Below are positions 36,162-43,803 of a stretch of 64,000 nt of DNA, in pieces (the first letter of the stretch is position 1; each line of letters opens with the position of its first letter). The notes under the pieces were generated by a model. The model did not search any database. It saw only the letters and a program-made list of their open reading frames with translations, and had not been told where the DNA came from. Source of the stretch: an uncultured Trueperaceae bacterium (GTDB taxonomy: Bacteria > Deinococcota > Deinococci > Deinococcales > Trueperaceae); assembly GCA_913057165.1 (NCBI GenBank), contig CAJXNS010000005.1:1-64000 (forward strand), given 5' to 3'. Position numbers and translations under genes: made by a program.

Positions 36162-36974
36162 TTAGTGGGCTGGCGCGCCGGCGCCGACCTCACCGCAAGC
36201 CACGAAGCTGAGGTCGTCTGGCGAGAGGTGCACCATGAGGAGGTGGTTGCCCGTCAGGATGGCGTCCAGCGGCGCGTCGACGACGGTCACCGAACGGCCC
36301 GTATCACCGTCAACGTTGTTGAGCGGAATGGCAACCGGGCCTGGCATGTTGCAGTCACCCGTGTGGAAGTGGGCGGGGTGGTTACCGCCGGCAGGCGTGC
36401 CGTCCAGAGCGATCGTGACGTTGGTTTGGTCACCACTGCGGCTGAGGGTCACGTGACCGGACACGCCCGAATCGTTCAAGCTGCCCACTTCGTACTCGAT
36501 CCGGTCGATGGCACCCGCGGTCATGCTGGGCGGCAAGATGACGCGGTCGATCACGTGCACGACACCGTTGCTGGCCATTACGTCGGTGGCCACCACGTTC
36601 GCATCGTTGACCATGACGCCGTCGTCCACGGTAATCGTGACGGACTCGCCTTGCACGGTTTCTGCTGAACCGAGCGTGACGACCGTATCGGCTGTGACCT
36701 CACCGGCAACCACGTGGTACGTCAAGACTTGAGCAAGGGCTGCTGGATCGTCAAGCAGAGCTTCGAGGGTGCCTTCGGGCAGAGCCGCGAACGCCTCATC
36801 GGTAGGCGCGAACACCGTGAACGGACCGTCGCCAGACAGGACGTCAACAAGATCGGCAGCCTGAACCGCCGTGACCAGGGTCGTAAAGTCGTTTTCGACA
36901 GCCACGTCAACAATGGTTTGTGCCGACGCCACGGTGCCAAACGTGAGCACGAGAGCGAACAGAAGTTTCTTCAT
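36162..36974 (-). CDS. Secreted fasciclin-domain protein with CuZn-SOD-like tail
   Basis: A 270-residue exported protein. [19 protein letters not shown] is a signal peptide, preceded by a GGGAGG SD that fixes the ATG at 36974. Residues about 22-155 form one FAS1 domain: [43 protein letters not shown] and [12 protein letters not shown]. Residues about 165-265 resemble small SOD/CHRD-like domains: [15 protein letters not shown]-like MVHLSPDD and FVACGE, with His and Cys suited to a metal site or disulfide. FAS1 domains mediate adhesion. The combined role is unknown. Confidence 0.82.
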   Translation of the reverse strand: MKKLLFALVLTFGTVASAQTIVDVAVENDFTTLVTAVQAADLVDVLSGDGPFTVFAPTDEAFAALPEGTLEALLDDPAALAQVLTYHVVAGEVTADTVVTLGSAETVQGESVTITVDDGVMVNDANVVATDVMASNGVVHVIDRVILPPSMTAGAIDRIEYEVGSLNDSGVSGHVTLSRSGDQTNVTIALDGTPAGGNHPAHFHTGDCNMPGPVAIPLNNVDGDTGRSVTVVDAPLDAILTGNHLLMVHLSPDDLSFVACGEVGAGAPAH

Positions 36975-37006
36975 ACGAAATTGCCTCCCAGGTGAGCCAT
37001 AGATTC

Positions 37007-37020
37007 GTGCCAAGTGGCAC
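37007..37020. promoter_or_regulatory. Operator-like dyad upstream of the fasciclin gene
   Basis: GTGCCA and TGGCAC are separated by AG, a 6+6 perfect dyad about 33 nt before the fasciclin start codon in the divergent space with the glutaredoxin gene. It could be a repressor or activator site; no regulator is identified. Confidence 0.35.
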
Positions 37021-37123
37021 TGCCTTGACGCTACGGCGTGGAAGGCTGGCGAACCACGACATGCGTCACGTTCCAAAGGCGGTTTTTTGGTGCCAGGTTA
37101 CGATGCGGGCGTTCAATCACCAA

Positions 37124-37136
37124 TAGGCTCTAGGTC
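37124..37136 (+). promoter_or_regulatory. Leaderless-type -10 box for the glutaredoxin gene
   Basis: TAGGCT at 37124-37129 is followed by 7 nt and the ATG at 37137, with no SD. The box and spacing are identical to those before the PrcB-like gene. Confidence 0.6.
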
Positions 37137-37415
37137 ATGGCGTCAAACCACCCGGAAATTCGTGTGTACACAACCCCCGTGTGCGGCGACTGCGTGGCCG
37201 TCAAGCGGGCGCTCGAGCAGTATGGATTGCACTTCACGGAAGTGGATATCACCCAGTCGGAGGAAGCCACCCAAAAGGTGGAACGCGTGAACGACGGAAA
37301 ACGCAGTGTGCCGACGGTGGAGGTCGGCGATCAAGCCGTCAGCCTCAGCCGTTTTACGATTCGTAAGTTCGTTGATTTCATGACGGCCGCAGGCGTCAGC
37401 CTGAGTCGGCCGTAA
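37137..37415 (+). CDS. Glutaredoxin/NrdH-like thiol oxidoreductase
   Basis: A 92-residue thioredoxin-fold protein. The redox motif is CGDC in YTTPVCGDCVAVKRAL, followed by the cis-Pro segment SVPTVEV and a short C-terminal helix. The CxDC spelling is closer to mycoredoxin/NrdH-like families than to the CPYC of classical glutaredoxin; its electron donor is unknown. It leads a rightward run with menG two bases further on. Confidence 0.85.
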   Translation: MASNHPEIRVYTTPVCGDCVAVKRALEQYGLHFTEVDITQSEEATQKVERVNDGKRSVPTVEVGDQAVSLSRFTIRKFVDFMTAAGVSLSRP

Positions 37416-37417
37416 GC

Positions 37418-38209
37418 ATGCCGGCAAGCAAGCCGCAAGCCGGCGCTCAAGCGAGCACGACGCAAGGTCCCACGCCTGGCCGGCCACAAGGTCAAGCGGT
37501 GCAAGGCATGTTTAACGACATTGCGGCGTCGTACGACCGGCTCAACCGCCTTCTTTCTCTTGGGGTTGACCGATCGTGGCGTCAAGACCTTATCGCCAAC
37601 GTGGTGCGCCACCAGCCCGCGCAGGTGCTCGACGTGGCAACCGGAACGGCCGACGTTGCCCTCGCCCTCAAAAACGCGCTGCCGGATGCTCGCGTTCAAG
37701 GCGTGGATTTTGCGGAGGACATGCTTGCCGTCGGAAGAACCAAAGCGCAGCAACGCGCGCTTGACGTCAATCTTGTGCAAGGCGACGGGATGAACCTGGA
37801 TGTTCCCGATGCCAGCGTGGACGCTCTCACCATTGCCTTCGGACTCAGGAACTTCGAGGACCCTGAACGCGGGCTGGCCGAATTTCACCGCGTCCTCAAG
37901 CCAGGTGGACGGCTGTACGTGCTCGAGTTTCCACCACCCGAAGGGCAGCTGCAAAAGCTGTTCTTTCGCCTGTACTTCTCAACGGTGGTGCCGTTGCTTG
38001 GGCGCATGGTGTCCGGGCACGCCAGCGCGTATACCTACCTGCCGGAAAGCACCCGGCATTTCCCAAGTCCCAAGCGGCTCGCCGCCGCCATGGAACGGCA
38101 AGGATTTCGCGAGGTATCCTGGCGCCTATATACGTTTGGCGTCGCGGCGTTGCACACCGCTCAACGTCCCCACCAGGCGGAAGCCAACAACGGAGCCACA
38201 CCTGCATGA
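37418..38209 (+). CDS. menG: Demethylmenaquinone methyltransferase
   Basis: SAM-dependent C-methyltransferase (UbiE/MenG) for the last step of menaquinone synthesis. The 263-residue protein has an extra Gln/Ala-rich tail of about 25 residues, then MFNDIAASYDRLNRLLSLGVDRSWR read in parts, the SAM loop VLDVATGTADVAL, and FGLRNFEDPERGLAEFHRVLKPGG in parts. With mqnD (40-41 kb) and the UbiA/MqnP gene (58-59 kb) it gives a coherent futalosine-route menaquinone set. Its stop overlaps the next ATG. Confidence 0.94.
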   Translation: MPASKPQAGAQASTTQGPTPGRPQGQAVQGMFNDIAASYDRLNRLLSLGVDRSWRQDLIANVVRHQPAQVLDVATGTADVALALKNALPDARVQGVDFAEDMLAVGRTKAQQRALDVNLVQGDGMNLDVPDASVDALTIAFGLRNFEDPERGLAEFHRVLKPGGRLYVLEFPPPEGQLQKLFFRLYFSTVVPLLGRMVSGHASAYTYLPESTRHFPSPKRLAAAMERQGFREVSWRLYTFGVAALHTAQRPHQAEANNGATPA

Positions 38210-38799
38210 CGCATGTTCCCAGCAATGAGTTTGAAGTGAACACCGATGCCGCTCTGGTTGACCCCGATTGGGAGGGGTTCGTGCAGCATCACGACGCCCG
38301 CTACGGTCTTGCCATTCATCACCTCAAGAGCCTTGTGAAAGGCCGCCGGTTTGATAACGAGGCCATGAAGTTACGTGTCGGCCCCGAAGGGTTCTACCTC
38401 CAGTCGCGCCGGTTCCCAGCGGCGTTTCACGGTGGTACGGGCCGCTCCGATGTGCGGTTCATTGACTTCGATGAAGCCCAAGCCATCGCCTGGGAGGCCA
38501 TCGCTCTCTACCGTTCGGGTGACGCGCGGTCACTTACCGTGGTGTACGACGATGACGATCCCCCCGAAGCCTTTTTTGGGTACCGCGTAGGCAGCGAAGA
38601 GCGTTTCGAGATGGGCGAGTTGTCCCACGGTCAACCGATTCATCTGCGCGTCACGGTCGATGCGGTTGGCCCGCAAGACCTCATTGAGGGTGGCCGTGGC
38701 ACCGTGGTCTACCAGCGTGCAGCGGATGGCCGGCACGTCCTCCTGAAGCGGCCTGGGGCTCCGCTGCCCTACCAGCCGCTGCAGCGTCTTCGCGATTAA
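38206..38799 (+). CDS. Conserved-looking hypothetical protein
   Basis: A 197-residue soluble protein that I do not recognise. No signal peptide or membrane helix is visible. It is acidic at the N-terminus, with an aromatic-rich central part (RRFPAAFHGG, VRFIDFDEAQAIAWEA) and a run of four Asp followed by two Pro near residue 115. The ATG overlaps the menG stop (ATGA), and a GidA-like flavoprotein follows 20 bp later, so it belongs to a menG operon. A role linked to quinone or redox metabolism is a guess from position only. Confidence 0.7.
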   Translation: MTHVPSNEFEVNTDAALVDPDWEGFVQHHDARYGLAIHHLKSLVKGRRFDNEAMKLRVGPEGFYLQSRRFPAAFHGGTGRSDVRFIDFDEAQAIAWEAIALYRSGDARSLTVVYDDDDPPEAFFGYRVGSEERFEMGELSHGQPIHLRVTVDAVGPQDLIEGGRGTVVYQRAADGRHVLLKRPGAPLPYQPLQRLRD

Positions 38800-38819
38800 T
38801 ACGATGAAGGCTCAGCCGC

Positions 38820-39530
38820 ATGGTTGATGTTGCGGTGGTTGGCGGCGGTGTGGCCGGTTGTGAATTGGCGCTGCGACTTGATCGCGCCGGACGGTCGGTG
38901 GTGTTGGTGACCACCTCACTCGATACGGTCTACACCAGCGAGCCTCCCTTTCTTGATGTCAGCGAGTTGACGGGCGTTGCGGCTAAGGAAGCGGCTGCGT
39001 TGCAGCCGGATGCAGACCGCTTGAGTCGGTGGGAACTCCATACGCACGTCAAACAAGTCTTAGAGCAACATTCCGGCGTGCATCTCATGCAAAGCAGCGT
39101 TGAGCAACTCGTACCTGAGACGAACGGCTGGTCGGTCGAGACGTGGGAGGGGGTGCCGATTGAGGCTGAGCGGGTGGTCTTGGCGGTCGGTACGTTTCTA
39201 AACGCGGTGTTGCATGTCGGTCGTACTGTCGAAACGTCCGGTCGGCTGGGCGAGATTGCTTATCCTGACCTGTTTCACTGGCTGCAGGGAAAAGACGTGC
39301 CACTTGAGCGGCACTCCGATGCAGGCAAGAACGACGATGGCGTAGCGTGGACGCGTGATTATTGGGCAATCCGGAGCGAGGGGACCCCTCCGTTTGCGGT
39401 TCCTGGGCTGCCGGGTGTGCACGCCATCGGCCGCTGCCGGACTGGTTGCACAACCTACGAGGCGACGGTGGCCGACGCGACCGCCCTTGCGGACCACGTC
39501 ATCAATGACGCTCTTGACGCTACTTTTTGA
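38820..39530 (+). CDS. GidA/MnmG-related small FAD-dependent oxidoreductase
   Basis: A 236-residue flavoprotein. The N-terminal dinucleotide-binding motif is VAVVGGGVAGCELALRL. A second FAD contact is seen in ERVVLAVGTFLNAVL, which echoes the GTFL segment of MnmG, and GRCRTGCTTYEATVADATALAD ends the FAD domain. It is much shorter than MnmG (about 620) and lacks its C-terminal tRNA domain, so it is a separate subfamily rather than a tRNA modification enzyme. Substrate is unknown. It is convergent with the small gene at 39520 (11-bp overlap). Confidence 0.8.
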   Translation: MVDVAVVGGGVAGCELALRLDRAGRSVVLVTTSLDTVYTSEPPFLDVSELTGVAAKEAAALQPDADRLSRWELHTHVKQVLEQHSGVHLMQSSVEQLVPETNGWSVETWEGVPIEAERVVLAVGTFLNAVLHVGRTVETSGRLGEIAYPDLFHWLQGKDVPLERHSDAGKNDDGVAWTRDYWAIRSEGTPPFAVPGLPGVHAIGRCRTGCTTYEATVADATALADHVINDALDATF

Positions 39531-39741
39531 GGGTCGTGTCGTGCCGTGCTTCGGTGTACGACGTCATGGTGTGTAACTCCGACTCGTCCACCCAGAGGGC
39601 TTGCGCTTCGGTACCGCCGCGATCACTGGCGGAAAGGATGCGAATCCCGTACGGACCTTCGCGTTTGCCAGCCACCACGTAACGCTTACCGTCGTAGAGG
39701 ACCTCTTCGCCCACCATAAATTTGGGGCCTTCCTGTGTCAT
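39520..39741 (-). CDS. Small hypothetical protein, SH3-like length
   Basis: A 73-residue soluble protein, MTQEGPKFMVGEEVLYDGKR at the start, with a short beta-rich central part (KRYVVAGKREGPYGIRILSA) and a charged tail. The pattern of VGEEVLYDGKRYVV resembles small SH3-like barrels, but I cannot name a family. A leaderless-type TACGCT box sits 6 nt before the ATG, and the codon use matches its neighbours, which supports it being a real gene despite its size. Confidence 0.6.
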   Translation of the reverse strand: MTQEGPKFMVGEEVLYDGKRYVVAGKREGPYGIRILSASDRGGTEAQALWVDESELHTMTSYTEARHDTTLKK

Positions 39742-39747
39742 GCCTGC

Positions 39748-39753
39748 AGCGTA
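39748..39753 (-). promoter_or_regulatory. Leaderless-type -10 box for the 73-residue protein
   Basis: Minus-strand TACGCT is 6 nt before the ATG ending at 39741. It gives the gene its own start of transcription even though it lies behind mqnD and the membrane-protein gene on the same strand. Confidence 0.55.
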
Positions 39754-39768
39754 CCAGCCTGGGGGGTC

Positions 39769-40314
39769 CTAGACAGAGGCAAAAGCCTCAAGGATCCAGA
39801 CAATAAGCGCGAGCGGCCCAACAAGCGTCACCAGCACGTACAGCGCCAACGTCATCACCGGTTTGGCGACTTGGACGCCTGACAACGCCAACGCAAGCCA
39901 GCGCACATGAACCAACGGCAGCATGACGACCGACGCCACGAAAGCTGCCTGCGCGTCCAGCAACGCCGCAGGCCAAAGGGACACGGTGACGACAGCGGAA
40001 GGCACGAACGACCACGCCAGTAGCGGGTAGGCCAACGCGCCAAGGCCACCGGGACGAAGCAACACCAACGCGCCTAATCCGGCCTGCACGAGCCAGGCGA
40101 GTGCCGCCCCCAGCGGCGCGACCAGTAGAACCACCAGCCACCACGTGGAACCTGTCGCCAGAGCCCAATAGAGCGCCAAGTGGGCGGCAGCCAACAGCGA
40201 TGCTGCTACGCCGGACCCGATGGCGCGCCGCTCCTGGGGTTGCTCTTCAAGTGCATCCGCAAAAGCCACCGGTTTTGAGGTGACGAACCAGGCTTTGCGA
40301 AACACGTCCTTCAT
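39769..40314 (-). CDS. Polytopic membrane protein, YIP1-like
   Basis: A 181-residue integral membrane protein with about five hydrophobic helices between residues 32 and 178. The N-terminus MKDVFRKAWFVTSKPVAFADAL has the amphipathic PxxFF-like entry typical of YIP1-family proteins, but the match is loose. The ATG at 40314 overlaps the mqnD TGA (ATGA), which rules out the upstream start at 40344. No function is assigned; it may be an accessory of the menaquinone unit only by position. Confidence 0.7.
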   Translation of the reverse strand: MKDVFRKAWFVTSKPVAFADALEEQPQERRAIGSGVAASLLAAAHLALYWALATGSTWWLVVLLVAPLGAALAWLVQAGLGALVLLRPGGLGALAYPLLAWSFVPSAVVTVSLWPAALLDAQAAFVASVVMLPLVHVRWLALALSGVQVAKPVMTLALYVLVTLVGPLALIVWILEAFASV

Positions 40315-41135
40315 GGCGTTAGGAAGACGGGAAGGTCCTGCCATGATGTCGCGTCGGGCCGCCCATGGTGCCAGAGCGCCTTTAAGGCCGCCTCACCAGA
40401 CGCACCCACGTCCTCACTGAACGCGTTGACGTACAGGTCAATATGCTGCTGGCGTACCTCGGGTGATAACTCTTGGGCGTGCGCTGCGACCCATGCTTCT
40501 GAGGCTGCCGGTCTATGTTGGGCGGCTTGAACGCTGGCGCGAACCGAGGCGTTGAGCGCCGCATGGACTTGCGTACCGAGTGATCGTTTGGCTGCCACCA
40601 CACCCAGCGGGATCGCCAGCCCATGCCGTTGCTCCCACCACGTGCCAAGGTCGGTGACGAGGCTTAAGCCGTGATCCTGGTACGTGAAGCGGCTTTCATG
40701 GATGATCACACCCGCATCAAACTCGCCTCCAGCCACTGCCGACATGATCCGGTCGTAGCGCACAGGCACTGGGGTGGCACGACCTTCACTGAATGCTCGA
40801 AATAGCAGGGCGGCGGTGGTGGTCTCACCGGGTATGGCGACCCGTGCGCCCTCAAGATCGACCCGTTCACGGTTGGCGACCAGTAGTGGGCCCACGCCGT
40901 GACCCAGTGCACCTCCGGCACGCAGCAGGGCGTACGTGGGCGCCACATCTGGGTAGAGCGCCGCAGAGATTTTGACGACATCGTGGGTGCCGTCAAGGGC
41001 GTGCTGGTTCAGTTCGGCGATATCGGCGAACTGCAAGTCAAAATCGGGGCGCGTCCCATTATTGTGATGGACCGCGTCATGAAAGACGAAGGTGTCGTTG
41101 GGGCAAGGTGAAATCCCGAGCTTAAGGTCACGCAC
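40311..41135 (-). CDS. mqnD: 1,4-dihydroxy-6-naphthoate synthase (futalosine pathway)
   Basis: Enzyme of the alternative menaquinone route that converts cyclic dehypoxanthinylfutalosine to 1,4-dihydroxy-6-naphthoate. The 274-residue periplasmic-binding-like fold begins KLGISPCPNDTFVFHD, the diagnostic N-terminal motif of this branch, and contains GVGPLLVANR, IPGETTTAALLFRAF and GVIIHESRFTY. It starts with GTG and a TAGTTT box at 6 nt. It is divergent from infC and coupled to the membrane-protein gene downstream. Confidence 0.95.
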   Translation of the reverse strand: MRDLKLGISPCPNDTFVFHDAVHHNNGTRPDFDLQFADIAELNQHALDGTHDVVKISAALYPDVAPTYALLRAGGALGHGVGPLLVANRERVDLEGARVAIPGETTTAALLFRAFSEGRATPVPVRYDRIMSAVAGGEFDAGVIIHESRFTYQDHGLSLVTDLGTWWEQRHGLAIPLGVVAAKRSLGTQVHAALNASVRASVQAAQHRPAASEAWVAAHAQELSPEVRQQHIDLYVNAFSEDVGASGEAALKALWHHGRPDATSWQDLPVFLTP

Positions 41136-41141
41136 AGTGGC

Positions 41142-41147
41142 AAACTA
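41142..41147 (-). promoter_or_regulatory. Leaderless-type -10 box for mqnD
   Basis: Minus-strand TAGTTT is 6 nt before the GTG ending at 41135. No SD is present, and the start codon itself is GTG. Confidence 0.55.
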
Positions 41148-41187
41148 CCACCCGCCGTTGCAAGCCACAGGCGTGGTGACAACGCGT

Positions 41188-41216
41188 TTGAGTTCGTCGG
41201 GCACGTCTGCTAGCAT
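41188..41216 (+). promoter_or_regulatory. Predicted sigma-70 type promoter for infC-rpmI-rplT
   Basis: TTGAGT (41188-41193) and TAGCAT (41211-41216) are separated by exactly 17 nt. The predicted transcript has a leader of about 45 nt with a CTCGG/CCGAG hairpin (41226-41243) and the infC SD. Confidence 0.75.
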
Positions 41217-41253
41217 ACGGCGCCTCTCGGTGTTGTCTCCGAGGGCAACCTCT

Positions 41254-41261
41254 GGAGGTGA
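41254..41261 (+). promoter_or_regulatory. Strong SD that points to an ATA start for infC
   Basis: GGAGGTGA is complementary to the 16S rRNA 3' end over eight bases. The GTG at 41258 lies inside it, so that GTG is an unlikely start. The ATA at 41267 is 8 nt after GGAGG, the ideal distance. The SD also sits in a short ACCTC..GAGGT dyad. Confidence 0.7.
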
Positions 41262-41266
41262 AGTCA

Positions 41267-41800
41267 ATAGCGAAAGACCTGAAAGTCAACGATCAGATTC
41301 GCGTGCGGCAAGTTCGGTTAATTGACGCCGATGGTGGCCAGGTTGGCATTGTCGAGACGCGTGATGCTTTGCGTCAAGCGCGCGAAGGGGACCTTGACCT
41401 GGTGCTGGTGGGTGAGCGTGCCCAACCGCCCGTGGCGCGGCTTATGGACTACGGTAAGTACCGCTACGAGCTCCAGCAGGAAGCAAAAGAGGCACGTAAG
41501 CGGTCTCGTCAGCAGGAACTCAAGGCGATCAAGTTTCGCGTCAAGATCGGTGATCACGATTACCGCACGAAGGTCAATCACGTGCGCCGCTTCCTGAAAG
41601 GTGGCCACAAAGTCAAGGTCACGATCATGTTCAGGGGCCGCGAGCGTGCCCACACCTCTTTGGGAGAGAACATCCTGAACCGGGTGGCTCAAGACGTTTC
41701 GGATATCGCTGCTGTGGACCAAGCACCGATGATTGCGGGGATGGACATGAACATGACCCTCAGGCCCGTCGCTGAAACGCCACAAGAGGCCTCCGAGTAA
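41267..41800 (+). CDS. infC: Translation initiation factor IF-3 (probable AUA start)
   Basis: IF-3 keeps the 30S subunit free and proofreads initiator tRNA and start codon. The 177-residue protein starts (M)AKDLKVNDQIRVRQVRLID, has LDLVLVGERAQPPVARLMDYGKYRYE in parts, and the C-domain KIGDHDYRTKVNHVRRFLKGGHKVKVT in parts. The only start with a well-placed SD is ATA at 41267. Non-standard starts such as AUU are known for infC and let IF-3 repress its own synthesis, so autoregulation is likely here. The alternative is GTG 41258, which overlaps the SD. rpmI and rplT follow. Confidence 0.9.
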   Translation: MAKDLKVNDQIRVRQVRLIDADGGQVGIVETRDALRQAREGDLDLVLVGERAQPPVARLMDYGKYRYELQQEAKEARKRSRQQELKAIKFRVKIGDHDYRTKVNHVRRFLKGGHKVKVTIMFRGRERAHTSLGENILNRVAQDVSDIAAVDQAPMIAGMDMNMTLRPVAETPQEASE

Positions 41801-41852
41801 GGTACAGTTGACGGCCGGTGCGTCCGCGTACCGAACGTTCAAAGGAGACACC

Positions 41853-42050
41853 ATGCCGAAGTTAAAGACCCATAAGGGCACCAAAGCCCGTGTCAAAATC
41901 ACTGGGCGAGGTAAGGCAAAGGCCATGCGATCCGGAAAGCGGCACCTGAACTTCAAAAAGTCAGGCCGCCGAATCCGCCAAGGCCGCACCGATCTCATCC
42001 TCGCCAAACCGTCTGCGGACAGCATCAAAAAGCTGCTTCCGTACGAATAA
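41853..42050 (+). CDS. rpmI: 50S ribosomal protein L35
   Basis: A basic 65-residue protein beginning MPKLKTHKGTKARVKITGRGK, as in bacterial L35. The ATG at 41853 has an AAAGGAGA SD 7 nt upstream, so the longer open frame from 41808 is not used. It lies between infC and rplT in the usual order; in many bacteria L20 represses this operon, which cannot be seen directly here. Confidence 0.97.
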   Translation: MPKLKTHKGTKARVKITGRGKAKAMRSGKRHLNFKKSGRRIRQGRTDLILAKPSADSIKKLLPYE

Positions 42051-42062
42051 GGAGGGGACCGG

Positions 42063-42413
42063 ATGCCTAGAGCAAAAAGTGGGCCGGCGCGACGCGCCCG
42101 CCAGAAAAAGGTTCTAAAGCAAGCCAAAGGTTACTGGGGGCGTCGTTCTAAAACGTTCAAGAACGCCCAGCAGTCGATTCTGAATGCAGCCGATTACGAG
42201 TACCGGGACCGCCGGGACAAAAAGACGGCATTCCGCCGCCTGTGGATTGCGCGCATCAATGCGGCCTCCCGTCAGCATGGCATGTCGTACTCGACGTTCA
42301 TGCACGGCCTGAAGCAAGCCGGTGTGGAACTGGATCGCAAAGTGATCGCCGACATCGCCGTGCGCGACGAGGCGGGCTTCGAAGCGCTCGTTAAAGCGGC
42401 CAAATCCGCCTAG
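42063..42413 (+). CDS. rplT: 50S ribosomal protein L20
   Basis: A basic 116-residue protein with the conserved start [19 protein letters not shown], then [13 protein letters not shown] and the C-terminal [13 protein letters not shown]. It binds 23S rRNA early in assembly. An AAGGAGGG SD lies just before the ATG. A hairpin terminator follows the stop, closing the infC operon. Confidence 0.97.
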   Translation: MPRAKSGPARRARQKKVLKQAKGYWGRRSKTFKNAQQSILNAADYEYRDRRDKKTAFRRLWIARINAASRQHGMSYSTFMHGLKQAGVELDRKVIADIAVRDEAGFEALVKAAKSA

Positions 42414-42434
42414 CCGAACGTTTGTCATGACGCA

Positions 42435-42479
42435 AGCGTGCGCGGAGCGAGATAAACCTCGGTCCGCGCACGCTCTTTA
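42435..42479 (+). terminator. Terminator hairpin after rplT
   Basis: A perfect 12-bp inverted repeat, AGCGTGCGCGGA (42435-42446) with its complement at 42463-42474, is followed by CTTTAG. The T-run is short, so read-through into hisD is possible. Confidence 0.7.
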
Positions 42480-42510
42480 GAAACCAGCCAGTTAGGAAGG
42501 GACAACGTAC

Positions 42511-43788
42511 GTGACGCTCGTCGAAGGCTTGGACGAAGCCCTCATTCACGCCCACCGCCGCCAAGCGACGTCGGTCAATGACGCTATCGGCTCGCGGGTG
42601 CGTGACATCCTCAGCGACGTACGAACACGTGGGGATGAGGCGCTTGTGGAGTACGCACGGCGCCTTGATGGTGTTGAGATTGGTGCCACCACGCTTGATG
42701 TGCAAGCAGCCTTCAACGCTGCTCCCGCCCTTGAACCTGACCTGCAACATGCCATCGACCTCGCCATCCGGCGTGTGCGGGCGTACTACGGTCATCAGGT
42801 CAGTCGAGGCTTCGTCACCCACCATGAGGGCGTGACGCTTGGTCAGGTCGTGCGACCGCTTGACTCGGTCGGTGTGTACGTTCCAGGTGGCACGGCCACG
42901 CTCTTCACGAGCCTCATCATGACCGCGGTGCCGGCACAGGTTGCTGGTGTCCCACGTGTCGTGGCAGCGACACCGCCGCAGGCCGGCGGCGTCGCCCCCG
43001 AAGTGCTGTACGTCGCCCATGCCCTAGGGATCGAGCAGCTTGTCCTGGCTGGTGGCGCCCAGGCTGTCGGCGCCCTTGCCTACGGCACATCGTCCATCCA
43101 AGCGGTTGACAAGATCGGAGGCCCCGGGAACGCCTATGTCGTTGAGGCGATGCGTCAACTGTTCGGTACGGTTGGCATCGTTTCGCTTCCCGGGCCAACC
43201 GAGACGCTGGTGATGGCTGCGCCCGATGCGGACCCTGCCGATGTCGCAGCAGACCTGCTGGCACAAGCTGAACACGCCGAATCGCTCCCCGCGTTGGTCA
43301 CGTGGTCTAAGCCGCTCGTCCAAGCCGTGGTTGACGCGGCCCGCGAACAGTTGGAAGGGGTGGACCAAGACGCACGGACGCGGGCAGGCGATGCGATGGA
43401 TCAACGTTTTGTCGCGTATGTGGTTGCAGGCCAGGATGAAGCCCTGCAGGTCGCCAATGCGTTCGCTCCAGAGCACCTCTGCTTTCACGTCGCAGACCCA
43501 TGGTCGCTCATTGAGCGCATTCAACATGCCGGTGGTGTCTTCATGGGTGCCGACACGCTCGAAGCGTTGGGGGATTACCTCTTAGGCCCGAGCCACGTGA
43601 TGCCGACCGGAAGGACGGCCCGGTTCTCAAGTTTTGTCAACACGCGTGACTTCGAGCGCGTCATTCCGTTTGCTGAGGTTGGGCCTGACGCCATCGAATC
43701 GTTGGGACCCAATGCGGTACGCATGGCGGAACAGGAAGGCCTGCCGTTCCACGCGAATGCCGTGAGGCGAAGGCTGAAACGCTCTTGA
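42511..43788 (+). CDS. hisD: Histidinol dehydrogenase
   Basis: Zinc enzyme for the last two oxidations of histidine synthesis. The 425-residue protein shows VGVYVPGGTA, IGGPGNAYVVEAM, the SLPGPTETLV and QAEHAESLPALV metal-site segments, and NAFAPEHLCFH. The GTG at 42511 has an AGGAAGGG SD about 10 nt upstream. It lies after the infC operon, with ydcF downstream. Other his genes are not adjacent; only the HisN-like phosphatase at 20.6 kb is in the window. Confidence 0.96.
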   Translation: MTLVEGLDEALIHAHRRQATSVNDAIGSRVRDILSDVRTRGDEALVEYARRLDGVEIGATTLDVQAAFNAAPALEPDLQHAIDLAIRRVRAYYGHQVSRGFVTHHEGVTLGQVVRPLDSVGVYVPGGTATLFTSLIMTAVPAQVAGVPRVVAATPPQAGGVAPEVLYVAHALGIEQLVLAGGAQAVGALAYGTSSIQAVDKIGGPGNAYVVEAMRQLFGTVGIVSLPGPTETLVMAAPDADPADVAADLLAQAEHAESLPALVTWSKPLVQAVVDAAREQLEGVDQDARTRAGDAMDQRFVAYVVAGQDEALQVANAFAPEHLCFHVADPWSLIERIQHAGGVFMGADTLEALGDYLLGPSHVMPTGRTARFSSFVNTRDFERVIPFAEVGPDAIESLGPNAVRMAEQEGLPFHANAVRRRLKRS

Positions 43789-43803
43789 TGCGACAGGCTG
43801 TAC

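Noticed and set aside
41258-41266. GTG 41258 as the infC start
   Set aside because: It lies inside the best SD in the window, and the only other upstream purine run (GAGGG at 41241) is about 12 nt away; ATA 41267 fits better.
42414-42510. A separate small gene between rplT and hisD
   Set aside because: The space is filled by the terminator hairpin and the hisD SD; no frame with an SD or start box fits.
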